Shown one piece after another: positions 10,378 through 21,242 of a DNA stretch of 64,000 bases. The notes beneath the pieces were generated by a model. The model made no database searches, was not told the origin of the DNA, and was given only the letters and a program-made list of their open reading frames with translations. Origin of the DNA: Marinobacter sp. BW6 (GTDB taxonomy: Bacteria; Pseudomonadota; Gammaproteobacteria; Pseudomonadales; Oleiphilaceae). The stretch's first letter is position 1; every line of letters starts with the position of its first letter. A program made the translations under genes and the position numbers. The DNA is taken from the NCBI RefSeq assembly GCF_008107725.1, contig NZ_VIRN01000061.1:62001-126000 (forward strand). The letters run 5' to 3'.

Positions 10378-10426
10378 TTATCCCAACCTGGCTCCTTGAA
10401 AAGCAGGAGCAGGCACCCTGGGATAA
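10378..10426 (-). ncRNA. rpsB mRNA leader structure (candidate S2 autoregulatory element)
   Basis: In the rpsB transcript TTATCCC pairs with GGGATAA (10420-10426 with 10378-10384). Inside this a second perfect stem, GCTCCT with AGGAGC (10405-10410 with 10391-10396), closes an 8-nt loop. S2-mediated repression through a conserved rpsB leader is established in E. coli and other gammaproteobacteria. The position, 45-90 nt upstream of the rpsB ATG, fits that element. The fold is seen by eye; the assignment is by analogy. Confidence 0.6.
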
Positions 10427-10474
10427 CGTGCCGACACGTGTGTGAATTTGCTGGATTCGTTTCCAGCGGGCGCG

Positions 10475-10483
10475 TTTATACCA
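10475..10483 (-). promoter_or_regulatory. rpsB: Extended -10 promoter for rpsB-tsf
   Basis: Reading the minus strand, TGGTATAAA gives an extended -10 element (TGN plus TATAAA), about 50 nt upstream of the leader hairpin. No strong -35 hexamer is visible 17 nt upstream, which is typical for extended -10 promoters. It faces away from map in the 253-bp divergent region. Confidence 0.45.
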
Positions 10484-10526
10484 TATTCGGGCCGACAAAC
10501 GCCATTATTTTTGACGACCAGCTTCC

Positions 10527-10555
10527 TTGTACCCGGGCAGCAGGCCCCTTAAAAT
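10527..10555 (+). promoter_or_regulatory. map: Sigma-70-like promoter for map-glnD
   Basis: TTGTAC (10527-10532) and TAAAAT (10550-10555) are separated by exactly 17 bp, 31 bp before the map ATG. This is the best plus-strand promoter candidate between the divergent rpsB and map genes. Confidence 0.45.
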
Positions 10556-10586
10556 GCCGGTTTGATACAAATCAACGGGAAGCCCA

Positions 10587-11357
10587 ATGCAGGTATCGAT
10601 CAAGACTCCGGAAGAAATCGAAAAGATGCGCGTCGCTGGCCGCCTGGCAGCCGAAGTTCTCGAGATGATCGGCAATCACGTCAAGCCCGGCGTCTCAACC
10701 GAAGAACTCGACCGGATTTGCCACGACTACATTGTTAACGAGCAGAAGTGCATTCCGGCACCTCTCAACTACAAGGGATTTCCGAAGTCTATCTGCACCT
10801 CGGTCAACCACGTTATCTGCCACGGTATCCCGTCTGAGAAGAAAATCCTCAAAGATGGAGACATCCTTAATATCGATGTCACCGTAATAAAAGATGGCTA
10901 CCACGGCGATACCAGCAAGATGTGGATCGTCGGCAAGCCGAAACCGGGTACAGAACGGCTGATTCAGATCACTCAGGAGTGCCTATATAAAGGTATCGAG
11001 TTGGTGAAGCCGGGAACCCGGCTGGGCGATATCGGGCACGTGATTCAGCAGCATGCCGAGAAGCACCGTTATTCTGTGGTTCGTGATTATTGTGGACATG
11101 GTATCGGTGCGGTGTTTCATGAGGAGCCGCAGGTGATGCATTACGGCAAACCCGGTACCGGCCTGGAGTTGCAGGAAGGCATGACCTTTACTATCGAGCC
11201 GATGATTAACCAGGGCAAGTACCAGACCAAGCTTCTGCCGGATGGCTGGACGGTCGTTACCAAGGACCACAAGCTCTCTGCGCAGTGGGAGCACACCATC
11301 CTTGTGACAGCGGACGGCCACGAGGTTTTAACCAAGCGAAAGGAAGAGTCCTTCTAA
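10587..11357 (+). CDS. map: Type I methionine aminopeptidase
   Basis: Map removes the initiator Met from nascent proteins whose second residue is small. The 256-residue length matches the short type Ia enzymes without an N-terminal zinc finger. The five metal ligands expected for the pita-bread fold are present: the two Asp in DILNIDVTVIKDGYHGDTS, the His in CGHGIGAVFHEEP, the Glu in FTIEPMIN and the Glu in SAQWEHTILVT. ATG at 10587 has GGGAAG upstream. It is divergent from rpsB, and its stop codon directly abuts the GTG of glnD. Confidence 0.97.
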   Translation: MQVSIKTPEEIEKMRVAGRLAAEVLEMIGNHVKPGVSTEELDRICHDYIVNEQKCIPAPLNYKGFPKSICTSVNHVICHGIPSEKKILKDGDILNIDVTVIKDGYHGDTSKMWIVGKPKPGTERLIQITQECLYKGIELVKPGTRLGDIGHVIQQHAEKHRYSVVRDYCGHGIGAVFHEEPQVMHYGKPGTGLELQEGMTFTIEPMINQGKYQTKLLPDGWTVVTKDHKLSAQWEHTILVTADGHEVLTKRKEESF

Positions 11358-14003
11358 GTGGACCAAAGCGAGCTGGAATCCCGCATCAGTAACGACCCCT
11401 CTCCGGTTACGGCGGCCAGGGAACTCTTGAAGGGCCGGTACAACGCCGATGCCGAGGCCTTCCGGCAGGGCGCAGACGTTCGCGCCCTTGTCCGCTCCAG
11501 GGCCGACACTGTCGACACCGTTCTCAGACTGATCTGGAACCGTTACCCCTTTGCCGACTCACCAGACATTGCCCTGATCGCAGTCGGCGGCTACGGACGG
11601 GGAGAGTTGCACCCCCACTCCGACATTGATTTGCTTATCCTGACCCGCAACGGTATCGAAGACAGCTGGCACGAAGACCTTGGTGCCTTTGTTACCCTGT
11701 TGTGGGACCTCAGGCTGGATATCGGCCACAGCGTACGGAGCATCGAAGAGAGCAAGACGGCCGCCCGTGAAGACATCACCATACTGACCAATCTGCTGGA
11801 AACCCGCACAATCGCCGGGCCGGATGAATTGCGGTCGGGCCTGAGTGAGCAGGTGTACTCCGATGATGTCAGCACCGATCGCGACTACTTCATAGCCAAA
11901 CGCGAAGAGCAGCAGCAGCGACATCAGAAATACGGCGACACCGAGTACAACCTTGAACCAAACGTCAAAGGCTCCCCGGGCGCCCTGCGGGACATCCAGA
12001 CCATTGGATGGATTACCAAGCGACATTTCGGACTGCAGAACATCGCTGATCTGACCCGCTTCAGCATTCTTACAGAGGAAGAACATCAGATTCTGTTCCA
12101 GGGTGAAACCTTCCTCTGGCAGTTGCGATATGGCCTGCAGTTGCTCGCTGACCGGAATGAGAACCGGCTACTGTTCGATCATCAGCGGGCCCTGGCCCAG
12201 ATGCTCGGCTACAGGGACGAGGGCAAGCGGCTTGGCGTCGAATTGATGATGCAGGCTTACTATCGTACGGTCCTGGCACTCGCCGAGCTGGCGGACGTGA
12301 TTCTGCAGTATTACGACGAGGCGATTCTTGGCAGCGCGTCGGAAGACGCGATCCAGCCTATCAACAAGCGTTTCCAGATTCGCAACTACTACATTGAAGC
12401 GGTCAACAACCAGGTCTTCGCCTACGCGCCCTACGCCATCATGGAAATCTTCGTGCTGATGGCGCAGCACCCGGAGATCAAGGGCATCCGGGCCACAACA
12501 ATCCGGTCGCTTCGGGCCCACCGGCATTTGATCGATGACGCGTTCCGCTCCGATCTGGCCGTGACCACCCTGTTTATGGAGCTGCTCAGAACGCCCCATT
12601 CACTGGATCAGACTCTGTCTGCCATGAAGAAGTACAACGTGCTTGGGCGCTACCTCCCGGAGTTTGGCCAGATCATTGGTCAGATGCAGCACGACCTCTT
12701 CCACATTTACACCGTGGATGCCCATACCATGCGGGTCATCCGCAACATGGTAAGGCTTGGTGGCGCGGAAGCCCGAACCGAGTATCCGCTGGCATCGCGC
12801 CTGATCCACAGGCTGCCAAAACTGGAAACGCTCTATATCGCGGGCATCTACCATGATGTCGCCAAAGGCCGGGGCGGCGATCATTCGGAACTGGGCGCCA
12901 TAGACGCCGAAGCTTTCTGCCAACGACACCACCTCAGCGAGCGGGACACCCAGCTGATTTCGTGGCTGGTGGAGAACCACTTGCTAATGTCTATGACGGC
13001 CCAGCGCAAAGACATTTCCGATCCAGACATTATCCACGACTTCGCCCAGGCAGTGCCCAGCCAGGCGCACCTTGATTACCTGTATGTGCTGACCGTGTGC
13101 GACATCAGTGCAACCAACCCGAAGCTCTGGAACACCTGGCGCGCGTCGCTCTTGCGCCAGCTTTACATTGAGGCCAAACGGGCCTTGCGTCGTGGCACGG
13201 AAACCCCCATTGACCGGCAGGAATGGGTTCGCGCCACCCAGTCGGAAGCGCGCGAGATCCTGCACGCCCAGAACATGGCCGATGAACAGATCGACCCCAT
13301 CTGGGACACTGTGGACGAAGACTATTTCCTCCAGGACTCTACCGTTGATATTGCCTGGCAGACCGCTGCCATTATCCGCCATGGCGACAATCCCGACCCA
13401 CTGGTGCTTATTCGCGACACCCGGGGCGGCCCCACGGACGGCTACTCACAGATCATTATTTACATGAAAGACCGGGTTGCCCTGTTTGCTGCAACGACTG
13501 CGGTCCTTGAGCAACTGAACCTGAACATCGTGGACGCCCGGATCAGTTCCAGCGAAGGTCCTTACTCAATCAGCTCTTACGTAGTTCTGGATGAGCAGGG
13601 ACAGCCTCTGGGCATCGACCCCGCGCGCAAGGAGAGAGTGCGCTTGCGCCTGATCGAGGAGCTCGATGACCCAGACGACTATCCGGACATCATCCACCGG
13701 CGCACACCACGGCAACTGAAGCATTTCGCCTTCCCGACGGAAGTGACCTTCTCTAACGACACCATCAATCAGCGCACCGTGATGGAAGTGATCACCCCCG
13801 ACCGCCCCGGCCTGCTGGCGCGAGTCGGCCAGGTCTTGCTGGAGCATCGGGTGCGCCTGAGTAACGCCAAGATTGCCACCCTGGGCGAGCGAGTAGAGGA
13901 CGTTTTCTTTGTCACCGACGAGCAAGGCGAGCCCATTCGGGACCCGGCCGTGTGCCAGGCCCTGCAGCAAGATCTCTGTAAAATGCTGGACGACATTCAA
14001 TGA
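11358..14003 (+). CDS. glnD: Bifunctional PII uridylyltransferase/uridylyl-removing enzyme
   Basis: GlnD senses glutamine and adds or removes UMP on PII proteins, thereby setting glutamine synthetase activity and NtrC signalling. The 881-residue protein shows the nucleotidyltransferase motif GGYGRGELHPHSDIDLL (residues 77-93, with two catalytic Asp). An HD hydrolase domain includes YHDVAKGRGGDHSELGA near residue 498. Two C-terminal ACT domains lie at about residues 690-770 and 800-881. The GTG start follows the map stop with no gap and has AGGAAGAG upstream. The last 4 bp overlap the dapC start (ATGA), so coupling is likely. Confidence 0.97.
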   Translation: MDQSELESRISNDPSPVTAARELLKGRYNADAEAFRQGADVRALVRSRADTVDTVLRLIWNRYPFADSPDIALIAVGGYGRGELHPHSDIDLLILTRNGIEDSWHEDLGAFVTLLWDLRLDIGHSVRSIEESKTAAREDITILTNLLETRTIAGPDELRSGLSEQVYSDDVSTDRDYFIAKREEQQQRHQKYGDTEYNLEPNVKGSPGALRDIQTIGWITKRHFGLQNIADLTRFSILTEEEHQILFQGETFLWQLRYGLQLLADRNENRLLFDHQRALAQMLGYRDEGKRLGVELMMQAYYRTVLALAELADVILQYYDEAILGSASEDAIQPINKRFQIRNYYIEAVNNQVFAYAPYAIMEIFVLMAQHPEIKGIRATTIRSLRAHRHLIDDAFRSDLAVTTLFMELLRTPHSLDQTLSAMKKYNVLGRYLPEFGQIIGQMQHDLFHIYTVDAHTMRVIRNMVRLGGAEARTEYPLASRLIHRLPKLETLYIAGIYHDVAKGRGGDHSELGAIDAEAFCQRHHLSERDTQLISWLVENHLLMSMTAQRKDISDPDIIHDFAQAVPSQAHLDYLYVLTVCDISATNPKLWNTWRASLLRQLYIEAKRALRRGTETPIDRQEWVRATQSEAREILHAQNMADEQIDPIWDTVDEDYFLQDSTVDIAWQTAAIIRHGDNPDPLVLIRDTRGGPTDGYSQIIIYMKDRVALFAATTAVLEQLNLNIVDARISSSEGPYSISSYVVLDEQGQPLGIDPARKERVRLRLIEELDDPDDYPDIIHRRTPRQLKHFAFPTEVTFSNDTINQRTVMEVITPDRPGLLARVGQVLLEHRVRLSNAKIATLGERVEDVFFVTDEQGEPIRDPAVCQALQQDLCKMLDDIQ

Positions 14004-15202
14004 ATCCGAATCTGGACAGACTCCACCCCTACCCGTTTGAAAAGCTGGCCAAACTGAAGGCCGGCATTGGCGTGCCTGATCACCTCCGGCCAATTTCTCT
14101 TGGTATTGGAGAACCGAAACACCCTTCGCCGGAATTCGTCAAACAGGTCATTGCGAATAATCTGGACAAACTTGCCAATTACCCGACAACCCGAGGCACG
14201 GACGAACTCCGTGAAGCCATCAGCGGTTGGGCGACCCGCCGATTCAATCTGAAATCCGGCAGCCTCAGCCCGGCGAGGAATATCGTACCCGTAAACGGCA
14301 CGCGCGAAGCGATCTTTTCCCTGGTTCAGGCTGTGGTGGATGCCAGCAAGCCCGCCACCGTGGTCAGCCCCAACCCGTTTTATCAGGTCTATGAAGGTGC
14401 CGCCTTCCTGGCCGGCGCCAACCCGGTATACCTTCCCTGCGACGGTTCCAATGGCTTTATTCCCGACTTTGATTCGGTGCCGGAATCCATCTGGCAGGAA
14501 TGTCAGGTACTGTTCCTGTGCTCACCAGGCAACCCCAGTGGTGCGGTGATCCCCCGGGAAACGCTGGCCAGGGTGATTACCCTCGCCGACAAATACGACT
14601 TTATTGTGGCCTCTGACGAATGCTACTCCGAGCTTTATCCGGACGAAGGCAGCCCCCCGGAAGGTTTGCTACAAACCTGCGCCGCCATTGGCCGTGATGA
14701 CTACGCCCGCTGCGTGGTCTTCCACAGCCTTTCCAAGCGCAGCAACCTGCCCGGCCTGAGATCAGGTTTTGTTGCCGGTGACGCCAGCATTCTTGAAGGC
14801 TACCTGAAGTACCGCACATACCACGGCTGTGCCATGCCCATCCACAACCAACTGGCCAGTATTGCCGCCTGGAGTGATGAGGACCACGTTCGGGAGAATC
14901 GTGCAGCCTACCGCGCCAAGTTCGAGGCAATAGTGCCCATTCTCCGGGAAGTCATGAATGTAGATTTCCCGGACGCCGGATTCTACCTTTGGCCGGAAAC
15001 CCCGATGGACGATGAAACCTTTGCCCGGGATCTGTCCGCCCAGCAAAATGTTCACGTTCTTCCGGGGCGCTACCTATCCAGAACGGTCGACGGTCATAAT
15101 CCCGGGGAAAACCGAGTCAGGATGGCCCTGGTTGCACCGCTGGAAGAATGCGTTGAGGCAGCGGAACGCATTGTTGAATTTGTTAAGGCGAACAAGCCAT
15201 GA
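14000..15202 (+). CDS. dapC: Succinyldiaminopimelate transaminase
   Basis: DapC is the PLP-dependent aminotransferase giving N-succinyl-L,L-diaminopimelate, the step between DapD and DapE in lysine and peptidoglycan synthesis. The 400-residue class I/II fold has the cofactor-binding motifs NPFYQVYEGAA, CSPGNPSGAV and DECYSELY. The Schiff-base lysine lies in SLSKRSNLPGLRSGF near residue 244. It overlaps glnD and the following arsC-like gene by 4 bp each, so the three are tightly coupled. The glnD-dapC-arsC-like-dapD order supports this call over a general aspartate aminotransferase. Confidence 0.93.
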   Translation: MNPNLDRLHPYPFEKLAKLKAGIGVPDHLRPISLGIGEPKHPSPEFVKQVIANNLDKLANYPTTRGTDELREAISGWATRRFNLKSGSLSPARNIVPVNGTREAIFSLVQAVVDASKPATVVSPNPFYQVYEGAAFLAGANPVYLPCDGSNGFIPDFDSVPESIWQECQVLFLCSPGNPSGAVIPRETLARVITLADKYDFIVASDECYSELYPDEGSPPEGLLQTCAAIGRDDYARCVVFHSLSKRSNLPGLRSGFVAGDASILEGYLKYRTYHGCAMPIHNQLASIAAWSDEDHVRENRAAYRAKFEAIVPILREVMNVDFPDAGFYLWPETPMDDETFARDLSAQQNVHVLPGRYLSRTVDGHNPGENRVRMALVAPLEECVEAAERIVEFVKANKP

Positions 15203-15540
15203 AACTGTACGGCATCAAAAACTGCGACACCGTCAAGAAGGCCCGGAAGTGGCTGGACGAACAAGGTATCGACTACCAGTTCCACGATTTCAAGAAGGAC
15301 GGTCTGGGCGACGAGCTGCTGTCCCGCTGGGAAAAGTCGTTAGGCTGGGAAGCCCTCATCAACCGCCGTGGCACCACCTGGCGCAAACTTCCCGAGGACG
15401 TTCGTGATACCATTAGCGCCCAAAGCGCTCACGCGATCATGCTGGACAATCCATCGATCATTAAGCGCCCCGTCGTAGAAAGCGGCGATGACGTGCGCGT
15501 GGGTTTCAGTGCAGACGAATGGGCTGCATGGCTGACCTGA
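15199..15540 (+). CDS. ArsC/Spx-family reductase (YffB-like)
   Basis: This 113-residue thioredoxin-fold protein belongs to the ArsC-like family typified by YffB. The N-terminal KNCDTVKKARKWL carries the single conserved Cys at residue 9. The C-terminal RPVVESGDDVRVGFSADEW matches the family's substrate-side loop. YffB has glutathione-dependent thiol reductase features and is not shown to be a true arsenate reductase. There are no arsR or arsB genes nearby. It is embedded between dapC (4-bp overlap) and dapD (88-bp gap), a conserved position whose meaning is unclear. Confidence 0.88.
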   Translation: MKLYGIKNCDTVKKARKWLDEQGIDYQFHDFKKDGLGDELLSRWEKSLGWEALINRRGTTWRKLPEDVRDTISAQSAHAIMLDNPSIIKRPVVESGDDVRVGFSADEWAAWLT

Positions 15541-15628
15541 ACCTCAGGTAAACCAGATTCTAACTTTAACTCTGGAGTCAGAAAGCCCGCACTTCTGACC
15601 CCACATTCAGAACAGGAGCAACCATCAG

Positions 15629-17780
<2,152 letters not shown>

Positions 17781-17801
17781 AGTTCGAAATCGGAAGCCAA
17801 C

Positions 17802-17838
17802 AAAAAGGGTCAGATGAAGGCTTCATCTGACCCTTTTT
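17802..17838. terminator. Bidirectional rho-independent terminator between dapE and slyX
   Basis: An 18-bp perfect inverted repeat (17802-17819 with 17821-17838) has AAAAAGGGTCAGATGAAG as one arm and ends in a T run on both strands. It can end the plus-strand dap operon and the minus-strand slyX transcript. Confidence 0.92.
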
Positions 17839-17850
17839 CATGCACCGCTT

Positions 17851-18069
17851 TCAGTAATGAGGCGGAGGCGTTTCTTCCTGTTCCGACTTGATATTGCACG
17901 GAGAAACACCCTTGAGCTGTTTATGCAGCAATCGCTTGGCCTCCCATAGTTCGCGGATATCCATTTCCTGCTTGGCCACCTGCTCGCTCAGGGTATTGAT
18001 AACGTCATCCTGAAAGGCCAGCCGTGTCTCCAGCTCGTCCAGTCGGGTTTCCAGATCGTTCTGGCTCAT
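17851..18069 (-). CDS. slyX: SlyX family protein
   Basis: This 72-residue coiled-coil protein begins MSQNDLETRLDELETRLAFQ, continues with heptad-patterned DVINTLSEQVAKQ and ends with the family's PPPHY tail. SlyX function is not established. The longer open frame reaching 18219 has no ribosome site and an atypical N-terminus; the ATG at 18069 has GGGGAG upstream, so I use it. The gene stands alone, facing dapE across a shared terminator and divergent from the cold-shock-domain gene. Confidence 0.88.
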   Translation of the reverse strand: MSQNDLETRLDELETRLAFQDDVINTLSEQVAKQEMDIRELWEAKRLLHKQLKGVSPCNIKSEQEETPPPHY

Positions 18070-18292
18070 CGGGTATTGGTACTCCCCTGTGTAGTTCTCT
18101 CTAGAATGTGATCGATGACACTGCTTATTCCGTTGCTTGGTCAGCGCTCGGGATAATCTGGTATCATGCCGCTTTTGCCCGCCAGCGCTCCCGTTTTCCG
18201 GGGTACTGTCGGTTTTCACCGGCCGGATGTGCGATTTTACCCGATATCCGGTTTTTATCGTTAGCGTTACAAGAATGGAGAAATTTCAGTCA

Positions 18293-18823
18293 ATGCGTAA
18301 TCCATCCAAAGCGATCCTTTTTGCTCTCATGATCGCCATTCCCGCGCCTTTGGTGCTTGCCCTGCTGCTGTCTTTCACACCGGAGCCACTGCGCCTGATC
18401 GCTGCAGGCCAACTTGTAGAGGCCCTGGGTAGCAATCGTGGCATCGCCGCCTACATTATCTCGCTGATCGTTTTCGGCATTGCGGGCTTCCTGGCGATTG
18501 CGCTCTCAGTCAAGAAACCGTCTGAACAGCGCAGCACGTCCCGGCCGAACAACCGTGCACCCAGCCAGAACCACAATGACGATGATGATGGCTATGACGA
18601 AAGCAGCCCTGAGGGTGATGAGGAAGGCACGGTCAAGTGGTTCAACGTCAAGAAAGGCTTTGGCTTTATTGTGCGCGACAGTGGCGATGAGGTTTTCGTA
18701 CACTTTCGTGCGATCCGCGGCCGTGGTCGCCGGGTTCTGCGCCAGGGCCAACTGGTTCGCTTCAATGTTGTGGAGGCAGACAAAGGTCTTCAGGCCGACA
18801 ACGTGTCCATCCTGAGCGAGTAA
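18293..18823 (+). CDS. Membrane-anchored cold-shock-domain protein
   Basis: The 176-residue protein combines two N-terminal membrane helices (residues 8-28 and 50-73) with an acidic, Asn/Asp-rich linker (about 76-111). A complete C-terminal cold-shock domain follows (112-175). The domain has [11 protein letters not shown] (RNP1, residues 116-126) and VFVHF (RNP2, residues 134-138), which in CspA proteins bind single-stranded RNA or DNA. Ordinary Csps are about 70 aa and soluble, so this should hold an RNA-binding domain on the cytoplasmic face of the membrane. I use the ATG at 18293, preceded by GGAGAAA; one 6 codons upstream is possible. A terminator follows. Confidence 0.85.
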   Translation: MRNPSKAILFALMIAIPAPLVLALLLSFTPEPLRLIAAGQLVEALGSNRGIAAYIISLIVFGIAGFLAIALSVKKPSEQRSTSRPNNRAPSQNHNDDDDGYDESSPEGDEEGTVKWFNVKKGFGFIVRDSGDEVFVHFRAIRGRGRRVLRQGQLVRFNVVEADKGLQADNVSILSE

Positions 18824-18840
18824 TCGCCCACTGAAAACGA

Positions 18841-18867
18841 AGAGGCAGCCCTTGGGCTGCCTCTTTC
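18841..18867 (+). terminator. Rho-independent terminator after the cold-shock-domain gene
   Basis: AGAGGCAGCC (18841-18850) pairs with GGCTGCCTCT (18855-18864) around a CTTG loop, followed by a short T run. It ends the plus-strand gene, and the minus-strand gene converging from the other side stops at 18866. Confidence 0.85.
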
Positions 18868-19279
18868 AGTTCCAGACGACCTGTTGCTCGCCCCGGTGGT
18901 CAAGGCGCCACCACTTTTCATCCTCTACCGGCTCGCCCTCTTTCCAGTCTCCCGGACTACAGCGAATCTCGGTATCCATGGCACGCCAGGCGCTGCGCGC
19001 GCAGTCCAGATCACTGTTCCAGGGAACCCTGGGGCCTTCAATAACCAATGAGGTAAAACGTTTTCCGAAAGCTCCCGGATAAAGGGATATCCGCAGCCTT
19101 TCGCCCTCGTAGCGGGCCACGCCCTTGATCACTCTCGTTACCTCACCATCATCCAGTTCCAGTTCGTCCAGATGGTTCTCAAGCCACCCCGAAACCGCTC
19201 CTGGCCCCAGATCACGAATGTAAATTTCCAGATCCTGCACCCACTGAATCTCCGTCCTGCTGATTACAATGAAGCACAT
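18866..19279 (-). CDS. Small hypothetical protein paired with the Clp-N ATPase
   Basis: I do not recognise the family. The protein (137 aa from the ATG at 19279) has no signal peptide or membrane helix, is acidic in the middle (LENHLDELELDDGEVTRVI) and rich in Trp near the end (DEKWWRLDHRGEQQVVWN). The start is uncertain. The ATG at 19279 overlaps the upstream ATPase by 68 bp and has no clear ribosome site, while a GTG at 19240 has GGAG 9 nt upstream and overlaps by only 29 bp. The overlap implies translational coupling with the ATPase, so the two products probably work together. Confidence 0.7.
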   Translation of the reverse strand: MCFIVISRTEIQWVQDLEIYIRDLGPGAVSGWLENHLDELELDDGEVTRVIKGVARYEGERLRISLYPGAFGKRFTSLVIEGPRVPWNSDLDCARSAWRAMDTEIRCSPGDWKEGEPVEDEKWWRLDHRGEQQVVWN

Positions 19280-20636
19280 AGTGAACCGGCCCAGGCCGCG
19301 CTGCAACCCAGCGCTCCAGTTCCCGCCGCAAATCTTCAGCACACAACTGACGCAACGTGCCCGCAGCCTTACGCTCATGCCAGGCCACTTCTGCTGCAAC
19401 ATGATGGAGCTGGATCTCGCCGAGCGACGCCTCGATATCATCGAGCGGCTCCTTCCGGGCCAACGCCACCAGGGACTGACGCCTCAAAGTGTCTGCCTGC
19501 CCTGCCAGGGCCAACGCCTCGGCCGGCCCTCTTCGCGCAAAGAGATTAAGCCTCGCGGCCGCCCGTTCCAGCCACTGAAGCATTCCTCCGGGCGTACTCA
19601 CGCAACGACTTCTGCGAGAGGCGGCAAACCGGATCACAGAGCGAGAAATCTGGACATTCCATTGCTTCTCGATTGCCGGCTGATGCGCGGTCAGAATGGC
19701 CTGACGCTGAACCACGCTTGAAACCGGCATATCAAAGATGTCCAGGGTTCGGCCAAGACGATGCTGAAGTGAGGCGGCTGTACTGCTTTCGATGGGCTCA
19801 TCAGGACCCAGCAGAAGAATTGGCCCAGCCCATTGCAGTACGAGCGCTGACGCTAGCCCATCAGGAAGATCCATCAGGGCAATCAGGTCCGCAGGCGAGG
19901 TATTGTCCAGCACCAGTACCGGCCAGCGTGAACCACCCTCTCCGAGACCGCCCTGCACTGAGCGCTTGGGCAAAACCGAAAGATCACTGGCCATGATCTC
20001 CGCTTCACGCCTGAGATCCAACTCGACATAATCCTGTTCCAGTGCCGGAAGCAGCGATTGCAGCCAGGCGGTCTTGCCCGCTCCGCGCTCGCCACGCACC
20101 CAAATCATGGCTAACGGAGACGCCGCCAGACTGATAGCGACATCCTCAGCCAGGTCAACCCATGCGGAATCAGTCACTACCACGGGCGCTCTCTGGACTT
20201 CATCAATCGGCGCCGGCTCCCGCTCCTCGGAAGGATCTGGCCAGCGTGGAACCAACTCAAAAACCGCCACATAGGCTTTTTCTTGTAGCCGCTCCGCGTG
20301 GCGCACCAGTGCCTCCAGCAGTTGCGACCATCCAAGCCATGGCGAATCGCTGGTTTCCCGGGCCGCCGCGAACCAGTACATCAGCTGGGAAGATAATTGC
20401 CCCTCGCCACCAACTTCCGTCACAATCGGTTGTTCACACTGAATGGTGCGGATGAGCTCGTCCATATCCACTCCGCAGCCCCGCAGAAAGCGGGTTATAG
20501 CGGGTTCGGAATCCAGCAGGGCAAGCAGGTAGTCTTCAACGGTAATCACAGAGCCACCGCGACGCTCAACGCTTTCGCGGGCTCGTAACAAAGCGGTCTG
20601 GCACTGGGGATCCAGGCATCCTTGCCAATCGTCCAT
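19212..20636 (-). CDS. Clp N-domain protein with a single degenerate AAA module
   Basis: The N-terminus (about residues 8-65, DPQCQTALLRARESVERRGG... TVEDYLLALLDSEP) resembles a Clp-N repeat as in ClpA, ClpB and TssH. A second, weaker copy follows (about 82-125). One P-loop module starts near residue 165 with Walker A GERGAGKT (182-189). Walker B reads PVLVLDN (239-245), with Asn where active AAA ATPases have Glu, so hydrolysis may be weak. There is no second AAA domain and no ClpP-binding loop that I can recognise. At 474 aa it is half the length of ClpA. ATG at 20636 has GGAGAAG upstream. I infer a regulatory or adaptor-type ATPase, function unknown. Confidence 0.75.
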   Translation of the reverse strand: MDDWQGCLDPQCQTALLRARESVERRGGSVITVEDYLLALLDSEPAITRFLRGCGVDMDELIRTIQCEQPIVTEVGGEGQLSSQLMYWFAAARETSDSPWLGWSQLLEALVRHAERLQEKAYVAVFELVPRWPDPSEEREPAPIDEVQRAPVVVTDSAWVDLAEDVAISLAASPLAMIWVRGERGAGKTAWLQSLLPALEQDYVELDLRREAEIMASDLSVLPKRSVQGGLGEGGSRWPVLVLDNTSPADLIALMDLPDGLASALVLQWAGPILLLGPDEPIESSTAASLQHRLGRTLDIFDMPVSSVVQRQAILTAHQPAIEKQWNVQISRSVIRFAASRRSRCVSTPGGMLQWLERAAARLNLFARRGPAEALALAGQADTLRRQSLVALARKEPLDDIEASLGEIQLHHVAAEVAWHERKAAGTLRQLCAEDLRRELERWVAARPGPVHYVLHCNQQDGDSVGAGSGNLHS

Positions 20637-20737
20637 CAAACTTCTCCATGTTCTGAGTGCATCATCCTGATGCGAAAGCTCTTTTGCAGAGCCTTATTGT
20701 AACACCTTCCGGCCCTTATGGCGGCCTGCTACTGACC

Positions 20738-21178
20738 TCACCAGCTGCCTGTGTTCTCCATGCTGGCCCAGGGTTCTTTGGGCGGCAACGCCTCGCCTTT
20801 CTGCAGAAGTTCGATAGAAATGTTATCCGGGGTTCGGATAAAGGCCATATAGCCATCCCTCGGAGGTCGGTTGATCGTGACGCCATTGGCCTTCAGGTGT
20901 TCACACAGCCCGTAGATATCATCAACGCGGTAGGCCAGATGGCCGAAATTACGCCCGCCCGTGTATTCCTCCGGATCCCAGTTGTAGGTGAGTTCGATCA
21001 TCGGCGCCCTGTCTTCTCGGGCACGTGCTTCGTCTTCCGGCGCGGCCAGAAACACCAGGGTGAATCGGCCTTTGTCGCTACTCTTGCGACTGACCTCAAC
21101 CATTCCCAGCAGGTCGCAAAAGAAATGGAGGGTCTCGTCCAGGTTACTCACCCGGATCATGGTGTGAAGATATTGCAT
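20738..21178 (-). CDS. gloA: Lactoylglutathione lyase (glyoxalase I)
   Basis: GloA isomerises the methylglyoxal-glutathione hemithioacetal to S-lactoylglutathione. The 146-residue vicinal-oxygen-chelate protein has the four expected metal ligands: His5 ([10 protein letters not shown]), Glu in MIELTYNW, His in [10 protein letters not shown] and Glu in ISIELLQKG. There is an extra C-terminal tail of about 15 residues. A strong ribosome site (GAAGGAGG) precedes the ATG. It is a single gene, divergent from the DUF1853 gene. Confidence 0.93.
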   Translation of the reverse strand: MQYLHTMIRVSNLDETLHFFCDLLGMVEVSRKSSDKGRFTLVFLAAPEDEARAREDRAPMIELTYNWDPEEYTGGRNFGHLAYRVDDIYGLCEHLKANGVTINRPPRDGYMAFIRTPDNISIELLQKGEALPPKEPWASMENTGSW

Positions 21179-21242
21179 GAAGCCTCCTTCAGAACTGTAT
21201 TGATCATCGTGCCTTGCGGACAGTTTACGGTATTCTGGCTAT

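Noticed and set aside
15577..15599. Hairpin GTCAGAA/TTCTGAC between the arsC-like gene and dapD
   Set aside because: Only 7 bp with a 9-nt loop and no T tail; not strong enough to call a regulatory element.
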